Source: VYFG01 sp965203365 (GTDB taxonomy: Bacteria; Pseudomonadota; Gammaproteobacteria; Arenicellales; Poriferihabitantaceae). From it: 64,000 nt of DNA. Location: NCBI GenBank assembly GCA_965203365.1, contig OZ241878.1, forward strand, positions 1,488,001 through 1,552,000, given 5' to 3'. This document shows positions 7,870 through 17,272 of this stretch, piece by piece. Every line of letters begins with the position of its first letter. The first letter of the stretch is position 1. The notes beneath the pieces are model-generated. The model searched no databases. It was given only the letters and a program-made list of their open reading frames with translations, and was not told the DNA's origin. Position numbers and translations under genes: made by a program.

Positions 7870-8726
7870 CAGCCAACGACACCCAGATCCGCCAGATAGT
7901 TCATGGCCGGATAATGGTACCCAACCGGCCCATCGGGCAACCCGCGCATGAATTGTCGAGTCTCGGGATGATCGCTTTGAGTCATCTGTTCGGGTGGGCC
8001 GTGATCAATGACCTGCCCGTTCCCGAGCAAATAGACGTAATCGGCGATATCGCAGCCCTCCTGCACATCATGAGTCACCACAATAGAGGTCAATCCCAGA
8101 GCATCATTCAGTTCCCGGATCAACTTGACAATCACCCCCATGGAAATGGGGTCAAGACCCACGAATGGCTCGTCATACATAATCAGTTGGGGGTCCAGTG
8201 CGATGGCCCGCGCCAAGGCGACCCGACGGGACATGCCACCTGAAAGCGAGGATGGCATCAGATCTCGCGCACCGCGCAAACCCACCAGTTCAAGCTTCAT
8301 CAGCACTAGAATGCGAATCAGTGGTTCCGGCAGGTCGGTCTGCTCTCGTAACGGGAACGCGACGTTTTCGAAAACCGACAAATCGGTCAAAAGGGCACTG
8401 TTCTGAAACATCATCCCCATTTGTCGACGCATATTGAACAATGGCTGACCCGTCCCATACGGCACCTTTTTCCCATCAAATCGCACCTCGCCTCGGGCCG
8501 GCTCCAATCGACCGCCAATAAATGCCAACAAGGTCGATTTGCCACAACCACTAGGGCCCATCACCACCGTCACCTTTCCCTTCGGTATCCAGAGATCCAA
8601 CCCGGTAAAAATGGCCCTTTGGTCAAATCCGAAGTGCAGGCCAGATATCTCGACCAAATAGGCATCAGAAGGCGTCTTGGCGCGGATATCGGCTCGGGGG
8701 TTCACGGTCACAGCATTCACGGACAT
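7869..8726 (-). CDS. mlaF: ABC ATPase MlaF
   Basis: ATP-binding subunit that powers the Mla phospholipid transporter. The 285 residues include the Walker A VVMGPSGCGKSTLL, the signature SLSGGMSRRVALARAIAL, and the Walker B LIMYDEPFVGLDPI with a downstream THD switch histidine. A TTG at 8732 also opens the frame, but the ATG at 8726 (MSVNAV) is a better start. It is the first gene of mlaFEDCB-ibaG-grxD, all on the minus strand. Promoters probably lie in the 177 bases before the divergent gene at 8904. Confidence 0.95.
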   Translation of the reverse strand: MSVNAVTVNPRADIRAKTPSDAYLVEISGLHFGFDQRAIFTGLDLWIPKGKVTVVMGPSGCGKSTLLAFIGGRLEPARGEVRFDGKKVPYGTGQPLFNMRRQMGMMFQNSALLTDLSVFENVAFPLREQTDLPEPLIRILVLMKLELVGLRGARDLMPSSLSGGMSRRVALARAIALDPQLIMYDEPFVGLDPISMGVIVKLIRELNDALGLTSIVVTHDVQEGCDIADYVYLLGNGQVIDHGPPEQMTQSDHPETRQFMRGLPDGPVGYHYPAMNYLADLGVVG

Positions 8727-8903
8727 CTCCAAATGCTTGGCAATCGGGCGATTCTATCAGAAGCCCTGTTGCCTCGGTTCAGAAACATGCGTGCGCGGGC
8801 CGCATCCGATCGACGCTCCCATGACCTTGCGCTGATGAAGCCACTGACGTAAGCTGCTGGAGCCAAGGACATGACCCTGCACGACTGACCAGCGCCCGAG
8901 CAT

Positions 8904-9569
8904 ATGCGACGAATGAATCAAACGATGACCCCATCGGGGCGTCCCTGCCGTCATCCCCCCCGTGGACGCAGCCTTTCACTCCGATATCGATTGGGCGTCA
9001 TCCTGATATTGCTGGCCCCGGGGTCTCTCAGTGCTTTCGGGTTTGGCACGTCGACCGCTTCTCGAAGTATCGGTCCCGGCGACGAGGTGGTGCTGAATCA
9101 GAGCATTCAGGTGAAATCGGGGGCTCGCATCTATCTCCAGTTCGGCCAAGTGAGCACCCGTGCCGCACTGCAGCACCGTGAGCCATTTTGTTATTTCTTT
9201 GCCTACCGGGACCCGTCCGTGATCGATACCGGACTCACCATCCACCCGGACCGCTTTACGGTGACCCGGGTACATCGTCGCATTGAATATTCCCAGGGAC
9301 GACGGGACTTTGTCCAATATGCCACCACCCGCCTCATGGACGACAGTGCCGAGAATCTGATGACCCGCATTCAGATGACATCAAAGGCGCAACTCCACAT
9401 TCGGGAACTGAAGTGTGGGATTTTTGCGGTGCCGCTGGAGCGAAACTATCTGAGTCTTGCCGAAATCCAGGCCACGCTGGGGGATCTGGTTTCCCTCAAG
9501 CTCCAAGGGCAATCAGTTCCCATCACCATCTGGCCGGACGCCAACCGGATCGTGTCAAAGCAGTCATGA
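8904..9569 (+). CDS. Exported protein of unknown function
   Basis: A 221-residue protein with a long basic N-terminus and then a hydrophobic core (about residues 27-44, YRLGVILILLAPGSLSAF) that reads as a signal peptide. If so, the true start may be the Met at residue 4 or 8. The mature part has VVLNQSIQVKSGARIYLQFGQV and then a Cys-containing strand EPFCYFFAYRD, and later ELKCGIF. The two cysteines could form a disulfide in the periplasm. I recall similar uncharacterised proteins in other gammaproteobacteria, but no function. It is divergent from mlaF and its end overlaps the convergent dxs end by 6 bases. Confidence 0.75.
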   Translation: MRRMNQTMTPSGRPCRHPPRGRSLSLRYRLGVILILLAPGSLSAFGFGTSTASRSIGPGDEVVLNQSIQVKSGARIYLQFGQVSTRAALQHREPFCYFFAYRDPSVIDTGLTIHPDRFTVTRVHRRIEYSQGRRDFVQYATTRLMDDSAENLMTRIQMTSKAQLHIRELKCGIFAVPLERNYLSLAEIQATLGDLVSLKLQGQSVPITIWPDANRIVSKQS

Positions 9570-11438
9570 GGGGTCCGGGGTTCCGACACCCCCTCGAATG
9601 CGGGCCACAATTCCCGGTGCATCCAGACCGCAGGCGGCCAGTTGTTGTGACTGGCTGCCTTGATCCATGTGTCGGTCAGGTGCCCCCAGGTTGATGATAT
9701 CCACCTGCCGTCTTTCCGCCAGCAGCAATTCGTTCACGGCAGACCCTGCACCCCCTGCGATCACGTTATCCTCGACGGTCACCAAGCAGGAATGGGAATC
9801 CGCCAGACTGAGGATCAAGTCACGGTCAAGCGGCTTGACGAAGCGCATATTCGCCACCGTCGCATCCAGGGTGTCCGCCGCCTCCAGGCAAGTCGCGAGC
9901 ATCGTGCCAAACGAGAGAATCGCAATCTCCTTTCCCTCTTTCCGCAGTTGCCCTTGACCAATGGTCAGTGCAGCCATATCCGCGGCTTCGAGGGTGCCCA
10001 CCCCACTTCCACGGGGATATCGAACGGCGGCCGGGCCGGGATGAATGAACCCGGTATACAGCATTTGGCGACATTCCGCCTCATCGGCGGGGGCCATGAT
10101 CAACATATTCGGAATACAGCGAAGGTAGGAAAAGTCATAGGTGCCGGCATGCGTCGCGCCATCCGCCCCCACGAAACCGGCCCGATCGATGGCGAACAGG
10201 ACATCCAGATCCTGGATGGAAATGTCATGGATCAACTGGTCATAGGCGCGCTGCAGGAATGTCGAATAGATGGCGACAACCGGTTTCAGGCCTTCACAGG
10301 CCAGTCCCGCGGCAAAGGTCAGGGCATGCTGTTCGGCGATCCCGACATCAAAATATCGATCAGGATATTCCTTGGAGAACCGAACCAGGCCGGACCCTTC
10401 ACGCATGGCCGGTGTGATCCCCACCAAACGACTGTCCTTGTGGGCCATATCGCATAACCAATCCCCAAAGACTTGGGTAAAGGTCCGCGCCTTGTTCGGC
10501 CGGGCTTCGAGTTTGCCGGTATCGGGATTGAAAGGCGACACCCCGTGGTAGACACAAGGATCACCTTCCGCCGGTTGAAACCCCTTGCCTTTCTGGGTCA
10601 CGATATGCAGGAACCTGGGCCCGTCCAACTTGCGCATGTTTTCCAACGTCCCAACCAGGGACTTCAGGTCATGGCCATCCACCGGACCGATATAGTAGAA
10701 CCCCAACTCCTCAAACAGGGTACTGGGCATCATCATCCCCTTGATGTGCTCTTCACAGCGGCGGGCATAACGCAACAAAGGCGGAGGCAGTGTCCCCAGG
10801 ACGGTCTTGCTTTCCCGCACCGTCGTGTAGGCACGGCCCGACAGGATGCGAGCCAGATAGTTGGAGACCGCCCCGACATTGGGGGAGATCGACATCTCAT
10901 TGTCGTTCAGAACGACCAGCAGGTCGGCGCCGATATCACCAGCATTGTTCAGGGCTTCATATGCCATCCCACCCGTCAGGGCCCCATCCCCAATGATCGC
11001 CACCACTTGCCGTTTTTCACCTTGGACACCGGCGGCCACCGCCATCCCGAGCGCTGCGCTGATTGAGGTGCTGGCATGACCCGCACCAAAGGTGTCGAAC
11101 TCGCTTTCCGTTCTTTTCAGAAAGCCGGACAAGCCGCCGAATTGCCGAATGGTCTCGAACTGGTCTCGTCGACCCGTAATGATCTTGTGGGGGTAGGCCT
11201 GATGACCAATGTCCCAGACAAGACGGTCTTCTGGTGTGTTGAAGACATAATGCAGCGCCAGGGTGAGTTCCAACGCCCCCAGACCTGGGGCCAGATGTCC
11301 ACCGGTGCGGGAAGTCACTTCAATGAGGAATCGACGCAACTCATCCGCCAGATCGGGCAATTGTTCTTTCCGCAGCAAGCGCAGTTGCTGAGGCGTGTCG
11401 ATGGAGTCCAGGAGAGGGTAGTCGGAAATTTTAGACAT
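9564..11438 (-). CDS. dxs: 1-deoxy-D-xylulose-5-phosphate synthase
   Basis: Thiamine-diphosphate enzyme that joins pyruvate and glyceraldehyde 3-phosphate, the entry step of the MEP isoprenoid pathway. The 624 residues are normal. Visible features are His49 and His80 near the active site, the ThDP-binding GDGALTGG at 150-157 followed by EALNNAG, the pyrimidine-domain motif FDVGIAEQHALTFAAGLA, and the C-terminal transketolase domain. It follows xseB and ispA, a common gammaproteobacterial operon, but with a 212-base gap after ispA. Confidence 0.98.
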   Translation of the reverse strand: MSKISDYPLLDSIDTPQQLRLLRKEQLPDLADELRRFLIEVTSRTGGHLAPGLGALELTLALHYVFNTPEDRLVWDIGHQAYPHKIITGRRDQFETIRQFGGLSGFLKRTESEFDTFGAGHASTSISAALGMAVAAGVQGEKRQVVAIIGDGALTGGMAYEALNNAGDIGADLLVVLNDNEMSISPNVGAVSNYLARILSGRAYTTVRESKTVLGTLPPPLLRYARRCEEHIKGMMMPSTLFEELGFYYIGPVDGHDLKSLVGTLENMRKLDGPRFLHIVTQKGKGFQPAEGDPCVYHGVSPFNPDTGKLEARPNKARTFTQVFGDWLCDMAHKDSRLVGITPAMREGSGLVRFSKEYPDRYFDVGIAEQHALTFAAGLACEGLKPVVAIYSTFLQRAYDQLIHDISIQDLDVLFAIDRAGFVGADGATHAGTYDFSYLRCIPNMLIMAPADEAECRQMLYTGFIHPGPAAVRYPRGSGVGTLEAADMAALTIGQGQLRKEGKEIAILSFGTMLATCLEAADTLDATVANMRFVKPLDRDLILSLADSHSCLVTVEDNVIAGGAGSAVNELLLAERRQVDIINLGAPDRHMDQGSQSQQLAACGLDAPGIVARIRGGVGTPDPS

Positions 11439-11650
11439 GATGTACAGACCCCTTCTTGCTCATCCCCAAACACCGGCCATGATGGCCTCAGCTGAAGGCC
11501 ATTGCCCAAACCGCCGGTGAACGAGTACGCCCTCTGGGATGGGCGTACCCTGGCCTCGGCGTCTCGAAGCTCGCCGTATGGTGAAATCGAGCCCTCGTTC
11601 CTGACCGACAGTTGCCACCTGACCCATCAATCCCCCGATAAGAACGGCCT
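11439..11650. other. Spacer between ispA and dxs
   Basis: 212 bases, unusually long for this operon. It contains a perfect inverted repeat, GTACGCCC at 11525-11532 and GGGCGTAC at 11541-11548, with an 8-base loop and no T-tract. The frame opening with TTG at 11654 on the minus strand runs for 64 codons but has no recognisable family. The stretch may hold a second promoter for dxs or a leader structure. Confidence 0.35.
11525..11548. repeat. Hairpin in the ispA-dxs spacer
   Basis: Eight-base perfect inverted repeat (GTACGCCC / GGGCGTAC, loop TCTGGGAT) about 90 bases upstream of the dxs start. No T-run follows on either strand, so a simple rho-independent terminator is unlikely. It could be an RNA processing or stability element, or a protein-binding palindrome. 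Confidence 0.5.
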
Positions 11651-12580
11651 TCAATAACTTCTCGCCACGACGAAATCCGCAATCTGGCGGAATATCATCC
11701 CCCCATTATCGCCAAGTTCGCCAGCGGATTCCATTGCGATCTCATGCCATCGGTCCCGCTGGAGACGGGCGCCCTTCAGCCCCAACAGCGAGACGAACGT
11801 GTTTTTTTTCATTCTGCGATCTGAACCACTTCGCTTGCCGAGCGTGGCACTGTCCGCAGTGACATCCAGAATGTCATCTACAATCTGAAACGTCATGCCA
11901 ACCGCCTGTCCATAACGACCCAGTGCCTCTAGGTGCGAAGCCTCCGATTGTTTCATCGCCAAGCCACCCATCCGGCAGGAGGCCGAAATCAGTGCCCCGG
12001 TTTTCATGGCATGCATCTGCACCAGATCCTCCAGATCCAGGGGGCAGTTGGTGGCATCCATGTCCAGTTGCTGCCCGCCCGCCATGCCGTTTCCACCGAT
12101 CGCTTCGGCCAGACATTGCACCATGAGCAGTTTTCGTTCGTTCGTGATCTCCCCTGGGTCGCTGTCTGCCAGCAGTTCAAAGGCCAGTGATTGCAGGGCG
12201 TCCCCCACTAAAATGGCGGTCGCTTCATCAAATCGGCGGTGACAGGCGGGTCGTCCCCGGCGCAGGTCGTCATTATCCATGGCAGGAAGATCGTCGTGCA
12301 CCAAGGAATAGGCATGCACCAACTCAATGGCTGCTGCCGCTTTATCTATCGGACCAGCGGGGGCAGATATGCCATGCTTCGATCGTTCTGCCGCCGCATA
12401 AACCAATAAGGCCCGGAATCGCTTGCCTCCGTTCAGCGTGGCGTATCGCATGGCCTTCAGAAGCCGTGAGGGGACGCCGAGTTGCCGTTCGAAGGCGCTC
12501 TCCAGCACGGATTCCGTCCGTCGGCGGCAATGACGCCAGTACTCGCCAAAATCATTTCCAGCCAAGGGCACTCCGGTCAA
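11651..12580 (-). CDS. ispA: Geranyl/farnesyl diphosphate synthase
   Basis: Head-to-tail prenyltransferase that extends dimethylallyl diphosphate with isopentenyl diphosphate to geranyl and farnesyl diphosphate. The first aspartate-rich motif is DDLPAMDNDD at 96-105, preceded by YSLVHDD. The second is FQIVDDILDVT in the C-terminal half, and a GGKRFRALLVYA segment is near residue 51. The 309-residue length is usual. It sits between xseB (13-base gap) and dxs, so isoprenoid precursor genes are grouped. Confidence 0.96.
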   Translation of the reverse strand: MTGVPLAGNDFGEYWRHCRRRTESVLESAFERQLGVPSRLLKAMRYATLNGGKRFRALLVYAAAERSKHGISAPAGPIDKAAAAIELVHAYSLVHDDLPAMDNDDLRRGRPACHRRFDEATAILVGDALQSLAFELLADSDPGEITNERKLLMVQCLAEAIGGNGMAGGQQLDMDATNCPLDLEDLVQMHAMKTGALISASCRMGGLAMKQSEASHLEALGRYGQAVGMTFQIVDDILDVTADSATLGKRSGSDRRMKKNTFVSLLGLKGARLQRDRWHEIAMESAGELGDNGGMIFRQIADFVVARSY

Positions 12581-12592
12581 TTGCAGACCCGT

Positions 12593-12886
12593 TCAACCCA
12601 CGGACAAGTCGGGTTCGGGTGGGGAACGGACTCCTTCATCCTCCTCCAGGAGATCAGCGCCTGAGTCCACCTGGTAGATTCCGTGTTTCTTCACCAACTT
12701 GTCCACCCGCAGCTGGGCCTGATCCAGACTCTTTTGACATTGTTCCGACAATACCATGCCCCGCTCAAAATCCCGCATGGTTTGTTCCAGGGTTTGCTCC
12801 CCCTGCTCCATCCGCTGCACGATCTTTTCCAGTTCAGACAGCAGTTTTTCGAAGTCAATCGCGGGGGATGGGTCTGGCGAGGTCAT
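12593..12886 (-). CDS. xseB: Exodeoxyribonuclease VII small subunit
   Basis: Small subunit of exonuclease VII, which together with XseA degrades single-stranded DNA. The 97 residues contain the family core FEKLLSELEKIVQRMEQGE, then FERGMVLSEQCQKSLDQAQ, a two-helix coiled-coil arrangement. An acidic tail rich in Asp and Glu follows. It is the first gene of the xseB-ispA-dxs operon and is divergent from parE. Confidence 0.94.
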   Translation of the reverse strand: MTSPDPSPAIDFEKLLSELEKIVQRMEQGEQTLEQTMRDFERGMVLSEQCQKSLDQAQLRVDKLVKKHGIYQVDSGADLLEEDEGVRSPPEPDLSVG

Positions 12887-13021
12887 TCGATGAACAGGGC
12901 CTTCGAGATGGGCAAGGAACCAGATTCTACCAGAGTCGCGAAGCGGTGCAGGAACATCTTCTTCGAAGCGATGGGTCTGGCTGGGTTATCATCCGCCCTT
13001 CGCAAACGACGATAAACGAAG

Positions 13022-14914
13022 ATGGGTAATTCCTACGATGCATCCGCCATCGAAGTCTTGTCTGGACTGGAACCGGTCCGGAAACGACCCGGGATGTATA
13101 CGGAAACCGACCGGCCCAACCATCTGGCACACGAGGTGATTGACAACAGTGTGGACGAGGCCATTGCGGGATTTGCTCACAGATTATGGGTCACGATTCA
13201 CCCGGATGGGGCCATGACGGTCCGCGATGACGGGCGGGGCATGCCGGTTGATCGACACGAAGAACATGGCATTACCGGCGTGGAACTCATCCTGACCCGC
13301 CTCCATGCTGGGGGGAAATTTTCCGGCGAAGCCTACCACTATTCTGGCGGCTTGCATGGCGTCGGCGTATCGGTGGTCAATGCCTTGTCGGACCGGTTTG
13401 AGATCTGGGTATGCCGTGAGGGTCACGAACACTACATGTCCTTCAGCCACGGCGAAAAACATCAGGAACTTGAAATTGTCGGACAGGTCGCGCGACGCCA
13501 GACCGGCACCACGATCCGGTTTCATCCGGATCCGTCCTATTTTGATTCATCGAAGTTTCATGTCTCTCGTCTGAAGCAGGTATTGCGGGCGAAGGCGGTA
13601 CTGTGTCCGGGACTTGAAGTGACATTCGAAGATGAAACCCACCCGGACAACAGTGAGCATTGGCAGTACGAAGATGGTTTGCTGGAATACCTGTCCGGTG
13701 CCTTGATGGGCGCAGAGCAGGTGCCTGACCCCGCATGTGTCCACCATTTCCGGGGCGATGGGGGTGAAATTGACTGGGCCATGACCTGGATGATGGATGG
13801 CAGCGAATGTGTGACGGAAAGTTACGTCAATCTGATCCCCACCCTCCAAGGGGGCACCCATGTCTCTGGACTGCGCGGTGGGGTCACCGAGGCGATCCGC
13901 GAATTCTGTGAATTTCACGACCTACTGCCCCGGGGGGTGAAGCTGACCCCCGAGGATGTCTGGTCCCACTGTTCCTATGTCCTGTCGCTTCGCATGCACG
14001 AACCGCAATTCAGCGGTCAGACCAAGGACCGTCTCAGTTCCCGGGATGCCGCCACGTTTATCCACTCCGTCGCCAAGGACGAATTGAGCCTATGGCTCAA
14101 CCATCATGTTCGAGAGGCGGAACGGATTGCTCAACTGGCCATCGAATCGGCCCAGCGACGTCTGCGGGCCGGCAAACGCGTGAAGAGGAAGAAAATTACC
14201 ACCGGCCCCGCCTTGCCCGGCAAGCTGGCGGACTGCACGAGTGATGATCTGGAGCAGACCGAGCTGTTCCTGGTCGAGGGCGACTCCGCAGGCGGCTCGG
14301 CCAAGCAGGCCAGGGATCGGGTCTTTCAGGCCATCATGCCGTTGCGAGGCAAGATCCTGAATACCTGGGAAATCGATCCCGATGAAGTGCTGGCGTCCCA
14401 GGAAGTCAATGACATTGCGATCGCCTTGGGTGTGGACCCCGGATCAGAGGATATCTCCGGACTGCGCTATGGCCGCATCTGTATCCTGGCCGACGCCGAC
14501 TCGGATGGATTGCACATTGCTACGTTACTGTGTGCCTTGTTTGTGCGCCACTTCCAAAAACTGGTCGAGGCGGGTCGGGTGTGTGTGGCCATGCCACCGC
14601 TTTACCGGATTGACATCGCCAAGAACGCCTACTATGCGCTGAACAATGCTGAAAGAGACCGGATACTCGATCGCCTACGAGAAGAAAAAGTACGCGGCAA
14701 GATCAATGTGCAGCGATTCAAGGGGCTTGGTGAAATGAATCCGCTCCAGCTTCGGGAGACCACCATGAATCCCGAGACCCGCAGTCTGGTCCAACTGCGG
14801 ATGGATATCGAAGACCACCCATTTGACACGATGGACATGTTGCTGGCCAAGAAACGGGCGGCCGACCGAAAAAATTGGCTGGCGCAAAACGGCGACCGGG
14901 CGGATGTCGGGTGA
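13022..14914 (+). CDS. parE: DNA topoisomerase IV subunit B
   Basis: ATPase subunit of topoisomerase IV, which decatenates daughter chromosomes together with ParC. The 630-residue length fits ParE rather than GyrB (about 800). GHKL ATP-binding elements are visible: HEVIDNSVDEA with the catalytic Glu, DDGRGMPVDRHEEHG and GGLHGVGVSVVNALS. The TOPRIM domain starts at LVEGDSAGGSAKQARDR and includes ILADADSDGLHI. The C-terminus has QRFKGLGEMNPLQL. The ATG at 13022 gives MGNSYDASAIEVLSGLEPV, typical of the family. It runs alone on the plus strand. Confidence 0.97.
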   Translation: MGNSYDASAIEVLSGLEPVRKRPGMYTETDRPNHLAHEVIDNSVDEAIAGFAHRLWVTIHPDGAMTVRDDGRGMPVDRHEEHGITGVELILTRLHAGGKFSGEAYHYSGGLHGVGVSVVNALSDRFEIWVCREGHEHYMSFSHGEKHQELEIVGQVARRQTGTTIRFHPDPSYFDSSKFHVSRLKQVLRAKAVLCPGLEVTFEDETHPDNSEHWQYEDGLLEYLSGALMGAEQVPDPACVHHFRGDGGEIDWAMTWMMDGSECVTESYVNLIPTLQGGTHVSGLRGGVTEAIREFCEFHDLLPRGVKLTPEDVWSHCSYVLSLRMHEPQFSGQTKDRLSSRDAATFIHSVAKDELSLWLNHHVREAERIAQLAIESAQRRLRAGKRVKRKKITTGPALPGKLADCTSDDLEQTELFLVEGDSAGGSAKQARDRVFQAIMPLRGKILNTWEIDPDEVLASQEVNDIAIALGVDPGSEDISGLRYGRICILADADSDGLHIATLLCALFVRHFQKLVEAGRVCVAMPPLYRIDIAKNAYYALNNAERDRILDRLREEKVRGKINVQRFKGLGEMNPLQLRETTMNPETRSLVQLRMDIEDHPFDTMDMLLAKKRAADRKNWLAQNGDRADVG

Positions 14915-14942
14915 CAGTGCAGGATGCCCCCACGAGCAAAAA

Positions 14943-16223
14943 TCAATCGAGCCGGGCAAAGACGTTTCGAGCCGCCTCGACCGTCGCGGCAATGTCCGCC
15001 TCAGTGTGGGCCGCCGACAAGAACCCCGCCTCAAAGGCTGAAGGGGCCAGATAGATGCCCTCTTCCAGCATCCCGTGAAAGAACCGGTTGAACCGGTCCC
15101 TATCGCACGCATTGACGGCCGCCAATGTGCTGACTTGTGGGTGGTCGGTGAAAAACAGTCCAAACATCGACCCCACCTGATTGGTCTGAAACGGGATCTG
15201 GCAGTCTTCGGCTGCCTGTTGGAGCCCTTCGACCAGTTGTGCGGTTCTGTGCTCCAGTGCTTCGTAGAATCCCGTCGCCTCGGTGCCACGCAAAGTGGCA
15301 ATACCCGCCGCCATCGCCATCGGGTTGCCTGACAACGTTCCGGCCTGGTAGACACTGCCTTCGGGAGACAGGTGGGCCATGATGTTTTTCCGGGCTCCAA
15401 AGGCCCCTACCGGCAGACCGCCCCCAATGATCTTGCCCAGCACCGTAATGTCTCCCAAGACGCCATAGCGTCCTTGCGCACCTCGGGCGCTTACTCTGAA
15501 CCCGGTCATCACCTCATCCATGATCAACAGGCTACCATATCGGTCGCACAGTCTACGGACACCCTCAAGAAAGCCCTCCATCGGCGGAACACAATTCATG
15601 TTGCCGGCCACCGGTTCCAGAATGACCGCTGCCACTTCATCACCCACTGAGTCAAAAATCGCCTGAACCGAATCCAGGTCATTGAACCCCCCCACCAAGG
15701 TCTCCTTGACCGTATCCGCCGGCACTCCGGGTGAGGTGGGGACACCCAACGTCAGTGCCCCCGAGCCCGCCTTGACCAGAAGGCTGTCCGCATGGCCATG
15801 ATAGCAGCCTTCCAGCTTGATGATCCGGTCTCGCCCGGTGACCGCCCGGGCCAGTCGAATCGCACTCATGGTCGCCTCGGTTCCCGAATTGACCAAGCGA
15901 ATCTGCTCTACCCAGGGCAATCGGCGACAGATGATCTCTGCCATCTCGGTTTCGAGCACCGTGGGGGCGCCAAAGCTGAGCCCTCGGCCGGCCTGACCTG
16001 TGACGGCGGACATCACTTCCGGGTGAGAATGACCCAGAATCATGGGTCCCCAGGAGCCCACATAATCAATATATTCAGTGCCCTCTTCAGAAACGATGCG
16101 ACTGCCATTCGCCCGTGCGATGAATATCGGGGTCCCGCCGACAGAACGAAACGCCCGGACCGGGGAATTGACCCCCCCGGGGATGACTTGGCAGGCCTGA
16201 TCATAAAGCGTGGAATTCTGCAT
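14943..16223 (-). CDS. hemL: Glutamate-1-semialdehyde 2,1-aminomutase
   Basis: PLP-dependent enzyme that converts glutamate-1-semialdehyde to 5-aminolevulinate in the C5 pathway of tetrapyrrole synthesis. The 426 residues match the family. Features include GGVNSPVRAFRSVGG at the N-terminus, VNSGTEATMSAIRLAR for cofactor phosphate binding, the MDEVMTGFR aspartate, and the PLP lysine K264 in LGKIIGGGLPVGAFG. It is convergent with parE, 28 bases apart. The downstream side of prmB lies 54 bases upstream. Confidence 0.98.
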   Translation of the reverse strand: MQNSTLYDQACQVIPGGVNSPVRAFRSVGGTPIFIARANGSRIVSEEGTEYIDYVGSWGPMILGHSHPEVMSAVTGQAGRGLSFGAPTVLETEMAEIICRRLPWVEQIRLVNSGTEATMSAIRLARAVTGRDRIIKLEGCYHGHADSLLVKAGSGALTLGVPTSPGVPADTVKETLVGGFNDLDSVQAIFDSVGDEVAAVILEPVAGNMNCVPPMEGFLEGVRRLCDRYGSLLIMDEVMTGFRVSARGAQGRYGVLGDITVLGKIIGGGLPVGAFGARKNIMAHLSPEGSVYQAGTLSGNPMAMAAGIATLRGTEATGFYEALEHRTAQLVEGLQQAAEDCQIPFQTNQVGSMFGLFFTDHPQVSTLAAVNACDRDRFNRFFHGMLEEGIYLAPSAFEAGFLSAAHTEADIAATVEAARNVFARLD

Positions 16224-16277
16224 GACGATTCGGTTGGCAATTTGCGATGGACCATGAACGAAGGTCCGGTTTGAGCG

Positions 16278-17192
16278 TCAGAAGTCGTATCGAGCCAGCT
16301 CTTCGGCGGACAGCATGAACAGCACGGGCTCTTCACATTGCGTCCAAAGCCAGGTGAACGGGACCAAAGGCCAACGGGCCAGCACTGCGTCGCCGGCACT
16401 TCCGGCCTCAACGATCAGTGTCCCCCCGGGATTCAGGTACTGATGCGCATTTTCAAGGAGCACCGCGATAAAGTCCAGTCCGTCTGCTCCGGCTTCCAGT
16501 CCCATCGTCGGTTCAGCCCGGTATTCGGGGGGCAATGTATCCATTCGACTGGAAGCCACATAGGGGGGATTGCACAGGATCAAATCAAAACAACGATCAA
16601 TCCCCTCCAGTCCATTTCCCTGATGGATCGTCACCCGATGGGAAACCCCGTGGCATCGGATGTTCTGCCTGGCGACATCAAGAGCGTCGTTTGACAGGTC
16701 ACTCAGCATCACCTTGGCCTCAGGAAATTCCAGGGCGGCCACGATGCCAATGCATCCACTGCCACAACAAAGATCAAGGATGGAGTGGACTTGGTCGGCT
16801 TGGACCAGGGGAGCAAAGCGATCAGGCAACCATTCGGCAAAATGGGAGCGAGGGACCACTACCCGATTGTCCACCGAAAATCGGTACCCGGCAAACCACG
16901 CCTCACCCAGCAGATAGGCCATGGGTTGACGGGTTCGGATACGACGGTCAAGGAGGCTGACCATCGCGCTCCACGATTCCGATGGAATCGTGAAATCCGC
17001 AAGGAGGTCGACCTGGTCCGGCGACAGCCCACATCCCGCTGAGATCAACCAATTCGCCTCGACCTGTGCATCAATGGTTCCGTGACCAAAGCTGACGTCA
17101 GCCGAGATCAATTGGCGTGAAATCAGTTCCAGAGCCGCGTCATACGGAATGTCTCCATGCGAACCGGGTGACAAGTGTGCCGCAGGGGACAT
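16278..17192 (-). CDS. prmB: Ribosomal protein L3 N5-glutamine methyltransferase
   Basis: SAM-dependent methyltransferase that modifies a glutamine in ribosomal protein L3. The 304-residue product shows the N-terminal helical domain (LLDRRIRTRQPMAYLLGEAW), then VVVPRSHFAEW, the SAM motif ILDLCCGSGCIGIV and the glutamine-binding NPPYV. The phrase ending PFTWLWTQ separates it from PrmC. An upstream in-frame start at 17432 would overlap rpmE on its own strand and gives an unlikely leader, so ATG 17192 is chosen. The rpmE terminator lies just upstream. Confidence 0.93.
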   Translation of the reverse strand: MSPAAHLSPGSHGDIPYDAALELISRQLISADVSFGHGTIDAQVEANWLISAGCGLSPDQVDLLADFTIPSESWSAMVSLLDRRIRTRQPMAYLLGEAWFAGYRFSVDNRVVVPRSHFAEWLPDRFAPLVQADQVHSILDLCCGSGCIGIVAALEFPEAKVMLSDLSNDALDVARQNIRCHGVSHRVTIHQGNGLEGIDRCFDLILCNPPYVASSRMDTLPPEYRAEPTMGLEAGADGLDFIAVLLENAHQYLNPGGTLIVEAGSAGDAVLARWPLVPFTWLWTQCEEPVLFMLSAEELARYDF

Positions 17193-17224
17193 GAAGGCCA
17201 AGGGTGACTTCAAGTCGGGGCATG

Positions 17225-17245
17225 AAAAAGGCGCCTCGGCGCCTT
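17225..17245 (-). terminator. Rho-independent terminator of rpmE
   Basis: Perfect 8-base stem AAGGCGCC / GGCGCCTT with a 2-base loop, followed on the minus strand by five T residues (17229 down to 17225). It lies 27 bases downstream of the rpmE stop. It should end rpmE transcription before prmB, implying that prmB has its own promoter or relies on read-through. Confidence 0.8.
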
Positions 17246-17272
17246 GTCTCCAGGCGATGCCCAGAACCCCAG

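Noticed and set aside
11460..11654. Minus-strand 64-codon frame overlapping the ispA stop
   Set aside because: Starts with TTG, has no family resemblance, and covers an inverted repeat. Too weak to call a gene.
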